Source: JAPPLB01 sp965208945
GTDB taxonomy: Bacteria > Acidobacteriota > Terriglobia > Bryobacterales > UBA6623
DNA: 64,000 nt
Reading direction: 5' to 3'
Assembly (NCBI GenBank): GCA_965208945.1
Contig: OZ242366.1
Span: 2,232,001 to 2,296,000 of the forward strand
Positions within the stretch are counted from its first letter, which is position 1, and each line of letters begins with the position of its first letter. The position numbers and the translations under genes are program-made. A model generated the notes under the pieces. The model had not been told where the DNA came from. It did no database searches and saw only the letters and a program-made list of their open reading frames with translations. Shown here piece by piece: positions 1-10,025 of this stretch.

Positions 1-51
1 TGAGCGATCGCGTCGACCGCTTGCTTGGTTGAACCCGTGGGACGGAAGCAT

Positions 52-3000
52 ATGATGTTCGTGCTCCTCGCTGTGTTCTCCCTGCTGTTGACCGGGCTCG
101 CAACGGCTCAGGGACCGCAGGGCGAGGAGTTCTTTGAGAAGAAGATCCGCCCCGTCCTGGCGGCCCGCTGCTACCTGTGCCATGGAGCGGATGCGCCTCA
201 GGTTCAGGGTGGGTTGCTGCTCGACTCCCGGCAGGGCGTGCTGACAGGCGGGAACTCCGGGCCGGCGGTCAAGCCCGGCGATCCGGACCGCAGCTTGCTG
301 CTGCAGGCGCTGCGCTACGGCGGACGGTTGAAGATGCCGCCGGACGGTCCGCTCGGTCCCGAAGTAGTGCGGGACTTCGAAGCGTGGATTCGGATGGGTG
401 CTCCCGACCCGCGGACCGGAGCCGCTGTCCAAACCGGCCTGCTGCCCGACGGCGCGCGCGAGCATTGGTCGTTCCAACCCCCGGAAATGCCGCCGCTTCC
501 GTCCGCTGGCGAGCAGGATTGGGTACGCAACCCGATCGATCGTTTCATTCTCGCCAAGCTGCGGGACAAGGGCATTGAGCCGTCGCCGGAAGCCGATAGA
601 CGGACGTTGATTCGACGGCTCAGCTATGACCTGACGGGGCTGCCCCCGGCTTGGGAAGAGGTGGAGTCGTTTCTCGCCGATGAATCGCCCGACGCTTACG
701 AAAAGGTGGTCGAGCGCCTGCTCGGATCGCAGAGCTACGGTGAGCGCTGGGCGCGTCATTGGATGGACGTGTCGCGCTACTCGGACTCGTTCGACGGCTC
801 GCGGCGCTTCGCCTTTGCGTACACCTATCGTGACTGGCTGATTCGCGCTTTCAACGAAGACATGCCCTACGACGAGTTCGTGCGTAAGCAGATTGCTGCG
901 GACCTGCTTCCCGGAGGCGACCGTCGGGATCTCGCGGCTCTTGGTTTCGTGACGCTCGGGCGCAGTGTGCCGAAGGGCCAGCACGACATGATCGATGACC
1001 GGATCGACGCAATTACGCGCGGCTTTCTGGGGCTGACGGTCACCTGCGCTCGTTGCCACGACCACAAGTTCGACCCCATCCTCACTCGCGAGTATTACGC
1101 GCTCTACGGTGTGATCAAGAACTCCCCTGAGCCGACCGAGTACCCGCTCGTCGCCAATGAGGACCCGCACGATCCGCTCACTCGGCAGTACCGCCGGGGG
1201 ATGGAACGAAGGCTCAAGGCGATCGACGATTTCATCACGAAGCGCCACGCCGAGTTGGTTGCGGAGTTCCGCGCGGCCGACTGGTTGGCGCGCTATCTGC
1301 TGGCAGCCGACAAGGCGTCGAAGTTCAGCAACACGCAGATCGAGCGGCTGTCTCGTGAGCGCGACTACAACTTGTTCGTGCTGAGACGCTGGCGGGACTA
1401 CCTGAACCGTCTTCGCGAGACGAATGATCCGGTCTTCGCGACTTGGAGGGCATACGCCAGGCTTGACGCCGAGTCGTTCGCGGAATCGGCCGCCAGGGTT
1501 GAGCCCGTCGGGAATGAGCACGTCCGTGCAAGCTTTGAGGCGAGGCCCCCGGCTTCGATGGTCGAAGTGGCCGCGCGCTACGGCAAGCTGCTGGCCGAGC
1601 GGGACCGGCCCGAGCCTTACGGCGACCCCGGGAACGAAGCGTTGCGTCTCGTGTTGCGGGCCGAGGACGCGCCGACGAACGTCAAGCAGGAGGACTTCGT
1701 TGAGATTCGCGGTCCGGGAGGGGACGCCAACATCATTCGGGCTCTGACCCGAGCCGTGCGTGCATGGCAGGCGGAGTGCGCCTACCGGGGACTCGCGCCG
1801 CGGGCGATGGCGATCGAAGACGACGCTCGGCCCGAGCCGGCTTACGTTTTTGTGCGGGGGAATCACAACAACCCGGGCGCGGAGGCGCCGCGGCGCTTTC
1901 TGGCCGTGCTCTCCGAAGACCCGAAACCGTTTGACGCCGGCAGCGGACGGCTGGCCGTGGCCGAGGCGATCTCTGCTCCGTCGAATCCTCTGACCGCGCG
2001 AGTCATCGTCAATCGGGTTTGGGCTTGGCGCTTCGGTAGGGGCCTGGTCGAGACGACGAGCGATTTCGGGACGCGCGGCGCGCCGCCAACGCATCCCGAT
2101 TTGCTCGACGATCTGGCTCGCCGCTTCATGAACGGGGGCTGGTCGCTGAAGCGACTGCACCGCTGGATGGTGCTGTCAAGCACCTACCGGCAATCGAGCC
2201 GCGACCGCCCGGCCGCGCGTGAGAAGGATCCCGAAAACAGGTTGCTCTGGCGGATGCATCGGCGGCGATTGGACTTCGAAGCGTTGCGCGATTCGCTGCT
2301 GGCGGTGACGGGGCGCCTTGATCCGGAAGTAGGCGGATTGCCCTTCTCGCTCGAGGCGCAGCCGGCCGTTCCACGGCGGACCATCTACGCCTATCTCGAG
2401 CGCGGTCGGTTGCCGGGCGAGATGTACACCTTCGATTTCGCGAAGCCCGAGGCGCACCAGCCGGAGCGCGTCCGGACGATCGTGCCGCAACAGGCGCTTT
2501 ACTTGATGAACAGCCCCTTCGTGGCGGAGCAGGCCGTGCACTTGGCCGGACGGCCTGAGATTGACTCGCGGCCGACCGCGGAAGGGCGGGTCCGGTCACT
2601 GTATCGAATCGTCTATCAGCGCGAGCCCGGCGATTCGGAACTGAGGTTGGGGCTTGAGCTGGCGCGCTCTTCTGCCTCGGATACGGCTATACCTGCTGCA
2701 CCCGGAGCGTGGAGTTACGGTTCCGGGTCTTTTGATGCCGCGAGCGAGCGGGTGAGGGGATTCGAGCCGTTCCGGTATTTCGAGGGGGGCCGCTGGCAAC
2801 CGGCTTCGCTTCGGCCGCAGCCGCTATTCGCGGGACTGTCGTTGTCGGCCCGGGGAGGAGCTCCGGGCGGCCGTTCCGGGCTTTTGGCGGTGCGCCGCTG
2901 GGAGGCGCCGCGGTCGGGGACGGCGAGCATCGCCGGCGCTTTCAAGCATTCCATGAACGAGCAAAGAGAATGGAGTGATGGAGTGCGGGTCTGGATTGTG

Positions 3001-3285
3001 CATAGCCGCCTTGGAGTTCTCGCCGAGGGCGTGGCTCGCAACGAGGAGTTCGAGCTCCGTGCGGAGAATATCGAGACTGGAGAAGGCGACACGATCGACT
3101 TTGTCGTCGGCGCAGGGGACGACATTGAGAGCGACGAGTTTGCCTGGGAGCCCGAGATTCGCATCGGTTCCGATACCTGGAACGCGGCGGCGGACTTCCG
3201 AGGCCCCGAGCCGAAGCAACTGGGCCGCTGGGCTCGTCTCGCTCAAGTGCTGCTGGCGGCGCACGAGTTCGCTTTTGTAGATTAG
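52..3285 (+). CDS. Exported PSCyt1/DUF1549/DUF1553 cytochrome-type protein
   Basis: A 1077-residue secreted protein. A signal peptide (hydrophobic run at about residues 3-18, ending near ATAQG) is followed by a PSCyt1-like haem-binding segment with a single CYLCH motif at about residue 40. A PSCyt2/DUF1549 region follows at about 150-370, with conserved RWARHWMD and CARCHDHKFDPI motifs; the latter gives a second CxxCH. A PSD1/DUF1553 region at about 640-880 carries NRVWAWRFGRGLV and QALYLMNSPF. The family is abundant in Planctomycetes, Verrucomicrobia and Solibacter-type Acidobacteria. It is usually paired with a DUF1501 gene, as here 8 bp downstream, and the reaction is unknown. I chose the ATG at 52 because it precedes the signal peptide; a TTG 27 bp upstream is also in frame. 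Family assignment is firm; a role in oxidising or sensing a complex substrate is inference. Confidence 0.9.
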   Translation: MMFVLLAVFSLLLTGLATAQGPQGEEFFEKKIRPVLAARCYLCHGADAPQVQGGLLLDSRQGVLTGGNSGPAVKPGDPDRSLLLQALRYGGRLKMPPDGPLGPEVVRDFEAWIRMGAPDPRTGAAVQTGLLPDGAREHWSFQPPEMPPLPSAGEQDWVRNPIDRFILAKLRDKGIEPSPEADRRTLIRRLSYDLTGLPPAWEEVESFLADESPDAYEKVVERLLGSQSYGERWARHWMDVSRYSDSFDGSRRFAFAYTYRDWLIRAFNEDMPYDEFVRKQIAADLLPGGDRRDLAALGFVTLGRSVPKGQHDMIDDRIDAITRGFLGLTVTCARCHDHKFDPILTREYYALYGVIKNSPEPTEYPLVANEDPHDPLTRQYRRGMERRLKAIDDFITKRHAELVAEFRAADWLARYLLAADKASKFSNTQIERLSRERDYNLFVLRRWRDYLNRLRETNDPVFATWRAYARLDAESFAESAARVEPVGNEHVRASFEARPPASMVEVAARYGKLLAERDRPEPYGDPGNEALRLVLRAEDAPTNVKQEDFVEIRGPGGDANIIRALTRAVRAWQAECAYRGLAPRAMAIEDDARPEPAYVFVRGNHNNPGAEAPRRFLAVLSEDPKPFDAGSGRLAVAEAISAPSNPLTARVIVNRVWAWRFGRGLVETTSDFGTRGAPPTHPDLLDDLARRFMNGGWSLKRLHRWMVLSSTYRQSSRDRPAAREKDPENRLLWRMHRRRLDFEALRDSLLAVTGRLDPEVGGLPFSLEAQPAVPRRTIYAYLERGRLPGEMYTFDFAKPEAHQPERVRTIVPQQALYLMNSPFVAEQAVHLAGRPEIDSRPTAEGRVRSLYRIVYQREPGDSELRLGLELARSSASDTAIPAAPGAWSYGSGSFDAASERVRGFEPFRYFEGGRWQPASLRPQPLFAGLSLSARGGAPGGRSGLLAVRRWEAPRSGTASIAGAFKHSMNEQREWSDGVRVWIVHSRLGVLAEGVARNEEFELRAENIETGEGDTIDFVVGAGDDIESDEFAWEPEIRIGSDTWNAAADFRGPEPKQLGRWARLAQVLLAAHEFAFVD

Positions 3286-3293
3286 GAGCCGGA

Positions 3294-4688
3294 ATGTTCG
3301 ATTCGAGCCGCCGTCGGTTCCTCAAGCATTGCGGGATGGGTCTGCCCGCGCTGGCCGCGGGCGCGCTCCTGAGCGAGCAGGCGCAAGCGGGGCCGCTCGA
3401 TCCGAAACAGCCGCATTTCCCCCCCAGGGCGAAGCGGGTGATCCATTTGTTCATGAACGGCGGGCCGTCGCAGGTCGATACGTTCGACCCCAAGCCGGCG
3501 CTCGCCAGGTATGCCGGCAAGGAACTGCCCTTCAAGTTCAAGACCGAGCGCCGGACGGGCGCCGCGTTTCCTTCGCCTTTCAAGTTCAAGCAGCACGGCG
3601 AGAGCGGACTTCCGGTCAGCGAGATCTATCCCGCGTTGAGCCGGCATGTCGACAAGATGTGCGTCATCCGGTCAATGCACAGCCCGCTTCCGAACCACGA
3701 GCCGTCTCTGATGTTGATGAACTGCGGCGACATCAGGCAAGTGCGGCCGAGTTTCGGCTCGTGGGTCACCTACGGCCTCGGCTCGGAGAACCGGAACTTG
3801 CCGGGCTTCGTCGTGTTGTGTCCGGGCGGATTTCCGGTGCAAGGCGCGCACAACTGGCGGTCCGCGTTCCTTCCCGGAGCCTTCCAGGGTACGCACATCG
3901 ACACCAAAAAGACGGATATCGACGAGTTGATCGCTCATATCCGCAATCCTTCCATCCCTCTCGAAGAGCAGCGCCGGCAGCTCGATCTGCTGGCGAAGCT
4001 GAACCGGCGCTATATGGAGGATCGCGTCGCCGATGCACGCCTCGAATCACGTCTGGAGAGTTTCGAGCTTGCCTATCGTATGCAGATGGAGGCTGCGGAC
4101 GTTTTCGATGTGAGCAAAGAGCCTCGGCACATCCTGGAGGCTTACGGAGACACGCTGCACGGACGGCAGATTCTCATGGGCCGCCGTCTGCTGGAGCGCG
4201 GTGTACGCTTTGTTCAGATTTGGCATGGCGCGGGCCAACCGTGGGATTCCCACAACGACATCGAGAAGAATCACCGCAAGCTGGCGCATGAGAACGATAA
4301 GCCCATTGCTGCCCTTCTCACTGATCTGCAGCAACGCGGCATGCTCGAAGAGACTCTTGTGCTCTGGGGAGGCGAGTTCGGACGGACCCCGACCGTGGAG
4401 TTGGCGGAGAAGGGAGCCAACAGCGGGATGGTGAATGGTCGAGATCACAATCCTCATGGATTCACGGTTTGGGTCGCTGGAGGCGGCGTCAAGGGCGGCA
4501 TGGCCTACGGCGCGACAGACGAGTTCGGTTTCGCCGCCGAGCAGAACAAGGTCCATGTGCACGACTTGCACGCGACCCTGCTCCATCTGCTAGGCTTCGA
4601 TCACGAGAAGTTCACGTACCGCTATGCCGGTCGTGACTTCCGGCTTACCGACGTGCACGGCCGCGTCGTGCGCGGCATTCTTGCTTAG
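3294..4688 (+). CDS. DUF1501 family Tat-exported protein
   Basis: A 464-residue protein beginning with a Tat-type leader (SRRRFLKHCG followed by a hydrophobic stretch). The body has the alkaline-phosphatase/sulfatase-like fold signatures of DUF1501: FMNGGPSQVDTFDPKP near residue 50, VLWGGEFGRTPT near 360 and GRDHNPHGFT near 383. The gene starts 8 bp after the PSCyt-type gene and is almost certainly co-transcribed with it; the two-gene pair is the standard arrangement of these families. The substrate is not known for the family. Start is the ATG at 3294, which places the twin arginines at residues 6-8. Confidence 0.92.
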   Translation: MFDSSRRRFLKHCGMGLPALAAGALLSEQAQAGPLDPKQPHFPPRAKRVIHLFMNGGPSQVDTFDPKPALARYAGKELPFKFKTERRTGAAFPSPFKFKQHGESGLPVSEIYPALSRHVDKMCVIRSMHSPLPNHEPSLMLMNCGDIRQVRPSFGSWVTYGLGSENRNLPGFVVLCPGGFPVQGAHNWRSAFLPGAFQGTHIDTKKTDIDELIAHIRNPSIPLEEQRRQLDLLAKLNRRYMEDRVADARLESRLESFELAYRMQMEAADVFDVSKEPRHILEAYGDTLHGRQILMGRRLLERGVRFVQIWHGAGQPWDSHNDIEKNHRKLAHENDKPIAALLTDLQQRGMLEETLVLWGGEFGRTPTVELAEKGANSGMVNGRDHNPHGFTVWVAGGGVKGGMAYGATDEFGFAAEQNKVHVHDLHATLLHLLGFDHEKFTYRYAGRDFRLTDVHGRVVRGILA

Positions 4689-4729
4689 TGAGACCGCAAG
4701 GGTTCACTTCACGGAAGGAGGTAGTCTGT

Positions 4730-5125
4730 ATGAAGGCGATAACGGAGGTAGGAATTCAAGCCTTCACGCTCAACGCGTTGCGCATCGTCACGGGGTTCCT
4801 GATTGCGCCTCATGGGGCTCAGAAGCTGTTCGGGGTCCTCGGGAAAGATCCGGTTGACTCGATCTTCTCGCTATCGGGTGTGGCGGGGGTGCTCGAGTTC
4901 TTCGGCGGCATGGCACTGATCTTCGGCATCTTTACGCGCCAAGTCGCTTTCGTGCTGTCGGGATTGATGGCGGCCGCCTATTGGATGGCGCACGGCACGG
5001 AGGCATTCTGGCCGATCGTGAACCAGGGGGAGCTGGCCGCACTCTACTGTTTCGTGTTCCTGTTCCTGTCCGCCCAAGGCGGGGGCAGGTTTTCCCTCGA
5101 GGGGTGGATTCAGCACCGGCGATAG
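4730..5125 (+). CDS. DoxX family membrane protein
   Basis: A 131-residue integral membrane protein with about four hydrophobic segments. The family motif APHGAQKLFG lies at about residues 23-32 and GVAGVLEFFGG follows at about 50. DoxX-like proteins are inner-membrane proteins, some linked to quinone or redox functions; the exact role here is unknown. The start at 4730 is supported by a strong AGGAGG-type ribosome binding site (4715-4722). A start at 4688, overlapping the upstream stop, is in frame but has no such site. It lies 41 bp behind the DUF1501 gene, so probably in the same transcript. Confidence 0.9.
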   Translation: MKAITEVGIQAFTLNALRIVTGFLIAPHGAQKLFGVLGKDPVDSIFSLSGVAGVLEFFGGMALIFGIFTRQVAFVLSGLMAAAYWMAHGTEAFWPIVNQGELAALYCFVFLFLSAQGGGRFSLEGWIQHRR

Positions 5126-5359
5126 GCGGCACTGATCGCAGGCGGTCAACGACCCTGGCTCCCCACGCTTGGCGCGCGCAGGTGTACTTGATCGTACATC
5201 GAGCACGGCAAGCAAGCGCAACGTAGTCATGGCGGTCGTATCGCCTCCTTCGGCCCTCGGGTTACGAGACACGCAACACGGCCTTTAAGGTTTTTTACGA
5301 AACACGAAACACGGCCGTTTTATCGCGTGTTCCGGCCGTCATGTGGTGAGAAATGCAGG
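5126..5359 (+). mobile_element. MITE-like dispersed repeat, long variant, left end eroded
   Basis: The right terminal repeat GTGGTGAGAAATGCAGG ends at 5359 and is followed by CTAG (5360-5363). The conserved core (cttggcgcgcgcagg, then a GTAC-ttgatc-GTAC hairpin) begins near 5168. The segment with repeated cacgaaacacggcc units is present, so this belongs to the longer variant. The left terminal repeat is not recognisable; 5126-5167 may be unrelated or decayed. The ATG of the next gene lies inside the right terminus. Confidence 0.8.
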
Positions 5360-7464
5360 CTAGCCCCCCCGACTCCCATCTCATCGTGCCGAATCCGATC
5401 ACACGAGGAGAATTCCTCGTTGCGCTCGCAGCGGGCGGTACTGCGCTGGCGAGCCCCGCCGTAGCCCATGACGGCGGCCGCATGATGTGGGACTTCATGA
5501 CCGGCTACATCCGCCTGCTCGACCAAAAACGCCGCGAGCGTTTCGACGCCATCGAAACCCCGGAGGACCTCGACGTGCTGCGGCGCAAGGTTCGCTCCAG
5601 GCTCACCGAGATGTGGGGTCCTTTCCCCAAGGAAAAGACGCCGCTCAACCCGCAGAGGCTCGGCGTGATCGAGCGACAGGGTTACCGCATCGAGAAGATC
5701 ATCTACGAATCGCGGCCGCGGTTGTTCGTGCCCGTGAACCTGTACCGTCCCACCGGCGCCGACGGACCCTTTCCGGCCACCATCTTTCCTCCCGGTCATG
5801 CCGCGGCCGGGAAGGCCTTTCCCGACTATCAGAAGTTCTGCATTCGGATGGCTCTGTCGGGATTCGTCGTTCTCATCTGGGATCCGATCAGTCAAGGCGA
5901 GCGCGTCCAGCTTTGGAACGCGAAAGACGACAGCCCACTGGCTGGAATTGGCACCCGGGAGCACAGCGTGCTGGGGCGGCAGTGCTACCTGCTGGGTCTC
6001 AATTTGATGCAGTACCGGGTTTGGGAGTCGATTCGGGCGATCGACTACCTGGAATCGCGCTCCGATGTGGATGCCGGCCGAATCGCCATGGCCGGCAACT
6101 CGGGCGGCGGCATGGAGACGCTCCAATTCGCTGGCTTCGAGGACCGGCTGCAGGCCGCCGTATCCACCTGCGCCGTTGCGACGTTCCGAGCAAAGACCGA
6201 GGCCTTGTTGATTGCCGACCCGGAGCAGATCCTTCACGGCACGCTGCGGCACGGTATCGATCATCCCGAATTGCTGGCCAGCTTCGGACCCAGGCCCTTG
6301 ATGATCGGCGCAGCCATCCGGGACTACGTTCCCATCGCGGCCGCCCGCAGCACATACCAGGAAGTCGCCAAGGCCTATCGTCTGCTGAACGCCTCCGGGA
6401 AGCTTGTACTGCAGGAAACGGACGACACGCACGGCCTCAACAGGGAATTGCGGGATGCCGCCGTGCGCTGGCTGAGTCGCTGGTTGAATCCTGATGCCCC
6501 GAAGAGCGAAGAGCCGTTGGCTGTTCTGCCGGAGGAGGATCTTCGTTGCACCTCGACGGGCCAGGTCGCGACCTCCTTCGATTCGAGCAGCGTCTTGACG
6601 CTGAACCAGGCGTACGCCGAGCAGACGGCCCCGCAACGTTCCGTCCCCAAAACCGCGGATGAATACACCGTCTTTCGCTCTGAAATCCGCCGTCGGGTCC
6701 AGAACATTACTCGGGTCGGACCGCTGAAACGCGAGCCCGGCGTTCTCGTGCCGGACCGTGTCTTCGATACGGCGGATTTCCCCAAAGGAGACGCGATCGT
6801 CGTCTCCGATTCGGGCAAGGACGATCCGCTCATTCGCCGCAGTGTCATCGACCCGCTCATTGCCGCGGGCTACCGGGTCATCGGCATCGACCTTCGTGGA
6901 TGGGGCGTCACGAAGCCCGCCCTCGAGGGTTACCAGGTGAGGTTCGACTGGGACGACTTCTTTGCCTACCGCTCCCTCGAGATCGGCCGGCCGCTGTTGG
7001 GACAGCGCATGAGAGATCTGCTCGGGGCGGCCCCGAGCCGGACCACGCACCGCACTTGGCTTGTTGTCGGCGTCGGTGCGGCGGCGCTTGTTGCGCTGCA
7101 CGCTGCCGTGATCGATCCGAGAATCGACCGGCTGGTCACGGTAGGCGGACTGCTGTCGTACCGATCGCTCATTGACGATCCGCTCGCAAGAGAACCCTTT
7201 AGCAGCTATCTGCCCGGAGTGATTCGCGCCTACGACATCCGTGATCTCTATGCGGCGTTGGCGCCGCGCCAGGTGCTGGTCGTGAATCCCATGAGCTCGC
7301 GCCGCCGGCCGGCCGGGAGGCTGCAAGCCTGGGAGCAACTTGACTGGGCGTCCCGGGTCTACGAGCTGAACGGCGCGGCCGATTCATTCCGGCTGGAGAC
7401 GAAAATCAGCTCCTTGCAGATGCGGGAAAGGCTCGAAGAATGGGCCGGTGCGGTAACCTGCTAA
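5353..7464 (+). CDS. Exported alpha/beta hydrolase (acetylxylan-esterase-like), two-domain
   Basis: A 703-residue protein with a short N-terminal hydrophobic leader (about residues 20-37), so probably exported. An alpha/beta hydrolase domain of the AXE1/dienelactone type spans about 40-375, with the nucleophile elbow GNSGGG near residue 248 and a DTHGLNRELRD segment that probably supplies the catalytic His. A second hydrolase-like half (about 400-700) keeps the fold pattern (IGIDLRGWG) but has VGVGAA where a nucleophile elbow would be, so it may be non-catalytic. The ATG at 5353 lies within the right end of a dispersed repeat (GGTGAGAAATG). An in-frame GTG at 5386 is an alternative start. The sialidase-like gene begins 10 bp downstream and is probably co-transcribed. 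Confidence 0.82.
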   Translation: MQASPPDSHLIVPNPITRGEFLVALAAGGTALASPAVAHDGGRMMWDFMTGYIRLLDQKRRERFDAIETPEDLDVLRRKVRSRLTEMWGPFPKEKTPLNPQRLGVIERQGYRIEKIIYESRPRLFVPVNLYRPTGADGPFPATIFPPGHAAAGKAFPDYQKFCIRMALSGFVVLIWDPISQGERVQLWNAKDDSPLAGIGTREHSVLGRQCYLLGLNLMQYRVWESIRAIDYLESRSDVDAGRIAMAGNSGGGMETLQFAGFEDRLQAAVSTCAVATFRAKTEALLIADPEQILHGTLRHGIDHPELLASFGPRPLMIGAAIRDYVPIAAARSTYQEVAKAYRLLNASGKLVLQETDDTHGLNRELRDAAVRWLSRWLNPDAPKSEEPLAVLPEEDLRCTSTGQVATSFDSSSVLTLNQAYAEQTAPQRSVPKTADEYTVFRSEIRRRVQNITRVGPLKREPGVLVPDRVFDTADFPKGDAIVVSDSGKDDPLIRRSVIDPLIAAGYRVIGIDLRGWGVTKPALEGYQVRFDWDDFFAYRSLEIGRPLLGQRMRDLLGAAPSRTTHRTWLVVGVGAAALVALHAAVIDPRIDRLVTVGGLLSYRSLIDDPLAREPFSSYLPGVIRAYDIRDLYAALAPRQVLVVNPMSSRRRPAGRLQAWEQLDWASRVYELNGAADSFRLETKISSLQMRERLEEWAGAVTC

Positions 7465-7474
7465 GCTTCCCTTC

Positions 7475-8530
7475 ATGCACCGAATAGGCTTATCCGCGGT
7501 TGTGATACTGCTGGTCGCGTTAGCAGCCGGCCTAACTGCTTCCGAGCGCTATGTTGCTGTGGACAACGTCTGCGCCTGGCCGAACCTGACGGTCTTGCCG
7601 AATGGGGACTTGACGGCCGCGATCTTCAACCACCCAAGTCACGGTCTTGCCGAGGGCGACGTGGAGGTATGGGCGAGTTCGGATGGAGGCAAGCTCTGGG
7701 AGCTTCGCGGCGCCGCTACCACGCACGACACGGGAACGAACCGCATGAACGTCGCGGCCGGCCTGGCTCACAACGGGGATCTGGTCGTGCTCGCATCGGG
7801 CTGGGGTGGGGCTGGTTTCCGCAGGAAGATCCTGCCGGTGATGGTGAATCGTTCTTCTGACGGCGGCCGGACCTGGCAGCGCTCGTTCGACGTCGAGCTC
7901 CCCGGCGGGCTTTCTTACCTCATTCCCTTCGGTGACATCGTCTTGATGGAGAGCGGCATGTTGGCGGCGCCCTTCTATCAGGAGGACCGCGACTTGTCGT
8001 CCGGCAAGCGCCCGCAGGTAAGCAAGGGCAGCGCCTACCTCCTTTTCAGCAAGGACGACGGGCGGACCTGGGGAGACGGCGTTGTTCTCGCACGCGGCGA
8101 TTACAACGAGACGTCCGTCCTGAGGATTCGCCCCGATCGCTGGTTGGCGGCGGTGCGGACCTATCGAGACGGGCACCTCGAGCTTTTTGAATCGAGCAAT
8201 GAAGGGAAGACCTGGAAGAATGCCGGGCCCCTCACGCTGCCCAGCCATCATCCGGCCCACCTGCTTCAACTCGATGACGGCCGCATCCTGCTGACCTACG
8301 GCATCCGCGAGAAAGGCCACCAGGGAGTGGGGATGCGCATCAGCGAGGACGAAGGGAAGACCTGGAAAGCTCCGACGCGAGTCGTCAACCTTGAAGGCAC
8401 CACCGACGGCGGCTATCCTTCCACGGTCCAGCTTCCGGACGGCAGCCTTCTCACGGCCTACTACAGCAACGGCATTCCCCAACACCGCCGCTACCACATG
8501 GGAGTGGTCCGCTGGACGTTGTCTGACTGA
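7475..8530 (+). CDS. Exported sialidase-like BNR-repeat protein
   Basis: A 351-residue protein with a signal peptide (residues 1-22) and a six-bladed-propeller pattern. Five Asp-box/BNR repeats are visible: SSDGGKLWE, SSDGGRTWQ, SKDDGRTWG, SSNEGKTWK and SEDEGKTWK. This is typical of the exo-sialidase/neuraminidase-like family (GH33-like fold), many members of which in Acidobacteria have no proven activity. I do not see enough of an arginine triad to call a true sialidase. It follows the esterase by 10 bp. A substrate among polysaccharides or glycoconjugates is inference. Confidence 0.85.
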   Translation: MHRIGLSAVVILLVALAAGLTASERYVAVDNVCAWPNLTVLPNGDLTAAIFNHPSHGLAEGDVEVWASSDGGKLWELRGAATTHDTGTNRMNVAAGLAHNGDLVVLASGWGGAGFRRKILPVMVNRSSDGGRTWQRSFDVELPGGLSYLIPFGDIVLMESGMLAAPFYQEDRDLSSGKRPQVSKGSAYLLFSKDDGRTWGDGVVLARGDYNETSVLRIRPDRWLAAVRTYRDGHLELFESSNEGKTWKNAGPLTLPSHHPAHLLQLDDGRILLTYGIREKGHQGVGMRISEDEGKTWKAPTRVVNLEGTTDGGYPSTVQLPDGSLLTAYYSNGIPQHRRYHMGVVRWTLSD

Positions 8531-8633
8531 CCTGAAACATCCTCCTGATCAAGGGGCAGCGGACACCCATCCGGATGTTTCCGGATTGAATGATCCACAG
8601 ACGAGCGGAGGAAAAACTGGCATAGCAGGCGAG

Positions 8634-8810
8634 CCTGCATGTCTCACCACGCGGCTAGGTGAAGTGCGTGAGAGGGTCGTTAGGACGAGGCGAGCGCCGC
8701 TTGGCGCGCACAGGCGTACTTGAACAGTACGTCGAGCACGGCGAGCAAGCACAACAAAGTGATGGCGGTCGTATCGCGTGCTTCGGCCGTCGGAAGCTGA
8801 GAAATGCAGG
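8634..8810 (+). mobile_element. MITE-like dispersed repeat, short variant (177 bp)
   Basis: Left end CCTGCATGTCTCACCAC at 8634, right end GAGAAATGCAGG to 8810, with the internal CGTACT-tgaac-AGTACG hairpin near 8710-8730. Flanks are CGAG (left) and CTAA (right), so the duplication has decayed or differed. The right flank CTAA supplies the TAG stop of the aldo/keto reductase gene on the minus strand. Confidence 0.9.
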
Positions 8811-9776
8811 CTAACTGCCCTGATACTCGTGTCTGCGCCGGCCTTCGAGCGCCGTGCGCGCGTCGCGCTTCCAGTCTTCCAGGTCGGGGCCGGCAAGCTC
8901 TGCGGCTCTCCCGCGCAGCTCGGCCATCACATCCCTGTTGTACTGCGAGAACTGCTGCGCGATGCGGACATCGTCTTCGATCTGACCGATCGTCGTGCAT
9001 CCGACCGCGAGGCAATGGATCGGAAGGCTCAGCACGTAGTTGATGCATTGCCCGACCCCGAATGACTGGAGCAGCTTCGAGTTGGCCGTGCTCTTCATGC
9101 CCTGGATGCCCAGGTTCTGCTTTTGGGCTTCCGGCAGCACCTTCTGTTCGAAGCTCAAATACGACGGATCGGCTGGATTGAGCGGCATCAGGATCGTGTC
9201 GAAGTCCTTGTAAAGCCGCAGCATCTCGAGATGGGCTTCCGGATCGTGATGCCCGGTAAAACCGATGTAGCGGCATTTGCCCGCTTTCTTTGCCGCCTCG
9301 AAAGCTTCGATCGCACCGCCGGGAGCGAAGATGGCTTTGAGGTCCTCATCTGACTTGACGGAGTGAATCTGCCACAGATCGAGATAGTCGGTCTTGAGTC
9401 TCTTCAGCGACTTGTGTAGTTCTTCCTCGGCTTCCTTGCGGGTTCGCTTCACGCTCTTCGTGGTCAGGAAGACCTCCTTGCGGACATCCTCGAGCGCTTC
9501 GCCGTAGACCACCTCGGAGCGGCCGTTCCAGTAGCTGTGTGCATTGTCGAAGTAGTTGAGCCCGAGTTCATAGGAGCGGCGCGTGATGGCCTTGGCCTGA
9601 TCGAACGTGCAAAGCGGAAAACGCCCACCGGCTTGTCCGACGAGCGTGAGTTTCTCGCCGGTCTTGCCGAACGTCCTTTTCGGTACGTCACCGGCTTTCA
9701 GGCGGCTCGCCCGGGTACTGCCCGCCGCGATGCTCAACCCCGCAACAGCACTGCCGAAGAAGCTGCGTCGTTTCAT
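8811..9776 (-). CDS. Tat-exported aldo/keto reductase
   Basis: A 321-residue protein with a twin-arginine leader (KRRSFFGSAVAG). The body is an aldo/keto reductase barrel: YFDNAHSYW supplies the Asp and Tyr, TKSVKR the Lys and WQIHSV the His of the usual tetrad. It is most like the exported AKR group common in Bryobacterales; the physiological substrate is unknown. The ATG at 9776 is chosen over one 39 bp upstream because GGAGGAAACC immediately precedes it and the Tat motif follows at once. The stop codon lies in the 4-bp flank of the repeat at 8634-8810. Confidence 0.88.
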   Translation of the reverse strand: MKRRSFFGSAVAGLSIAAGSTRASRLKAGDVPKRTFGKTGEKLTLVGQAGGRFPLCTFDQAKAITRRSYELGLNYFDNAHSYWNGRSEVVYGEALEDVRKEVFLTTKSVKRTRKEAEEELHKSLKRLKTDYLDLWQIHSVKSDEDLKAIFAPGGAIEAFEAAKKAGKCRYIGFTGHHDPEAHLEMLRLYKDFDTILMPLNPADPSYLSFEQKVLPEAQKQNLGIQGMKSTANSKLLQSFGVGQCINYVLSLPIHCLAVGCTTIGQIEDDVRIAQQFSQYNRDVMAELRGRAAELAGPDLEDWKRDARTALEGRRRHEYQGS

Positions 9777-10025
9777 GGTTTCCTCCCGGAGTCGACAAAT
9801 AGCCGCCCCAATCATAACACCTGTCTCGGTCGTGTTGTGCCGTCAAGCACGGTGTTTCGGTCAGGAACGAGATCCACCGGGACCAAGCCCTGCACAACTG
9901 GCGCCGTGGTCTTGTTCGTAGCGGGCGTGCTGCCGCCGGAAGCAGTGTAGCCCTTCCACGGGATGCCGGCCGTACCCTGAACGGAACGTTTGCGCCGTCG
10001 TCGTTGTAGAGAACGGCAGCAGAGC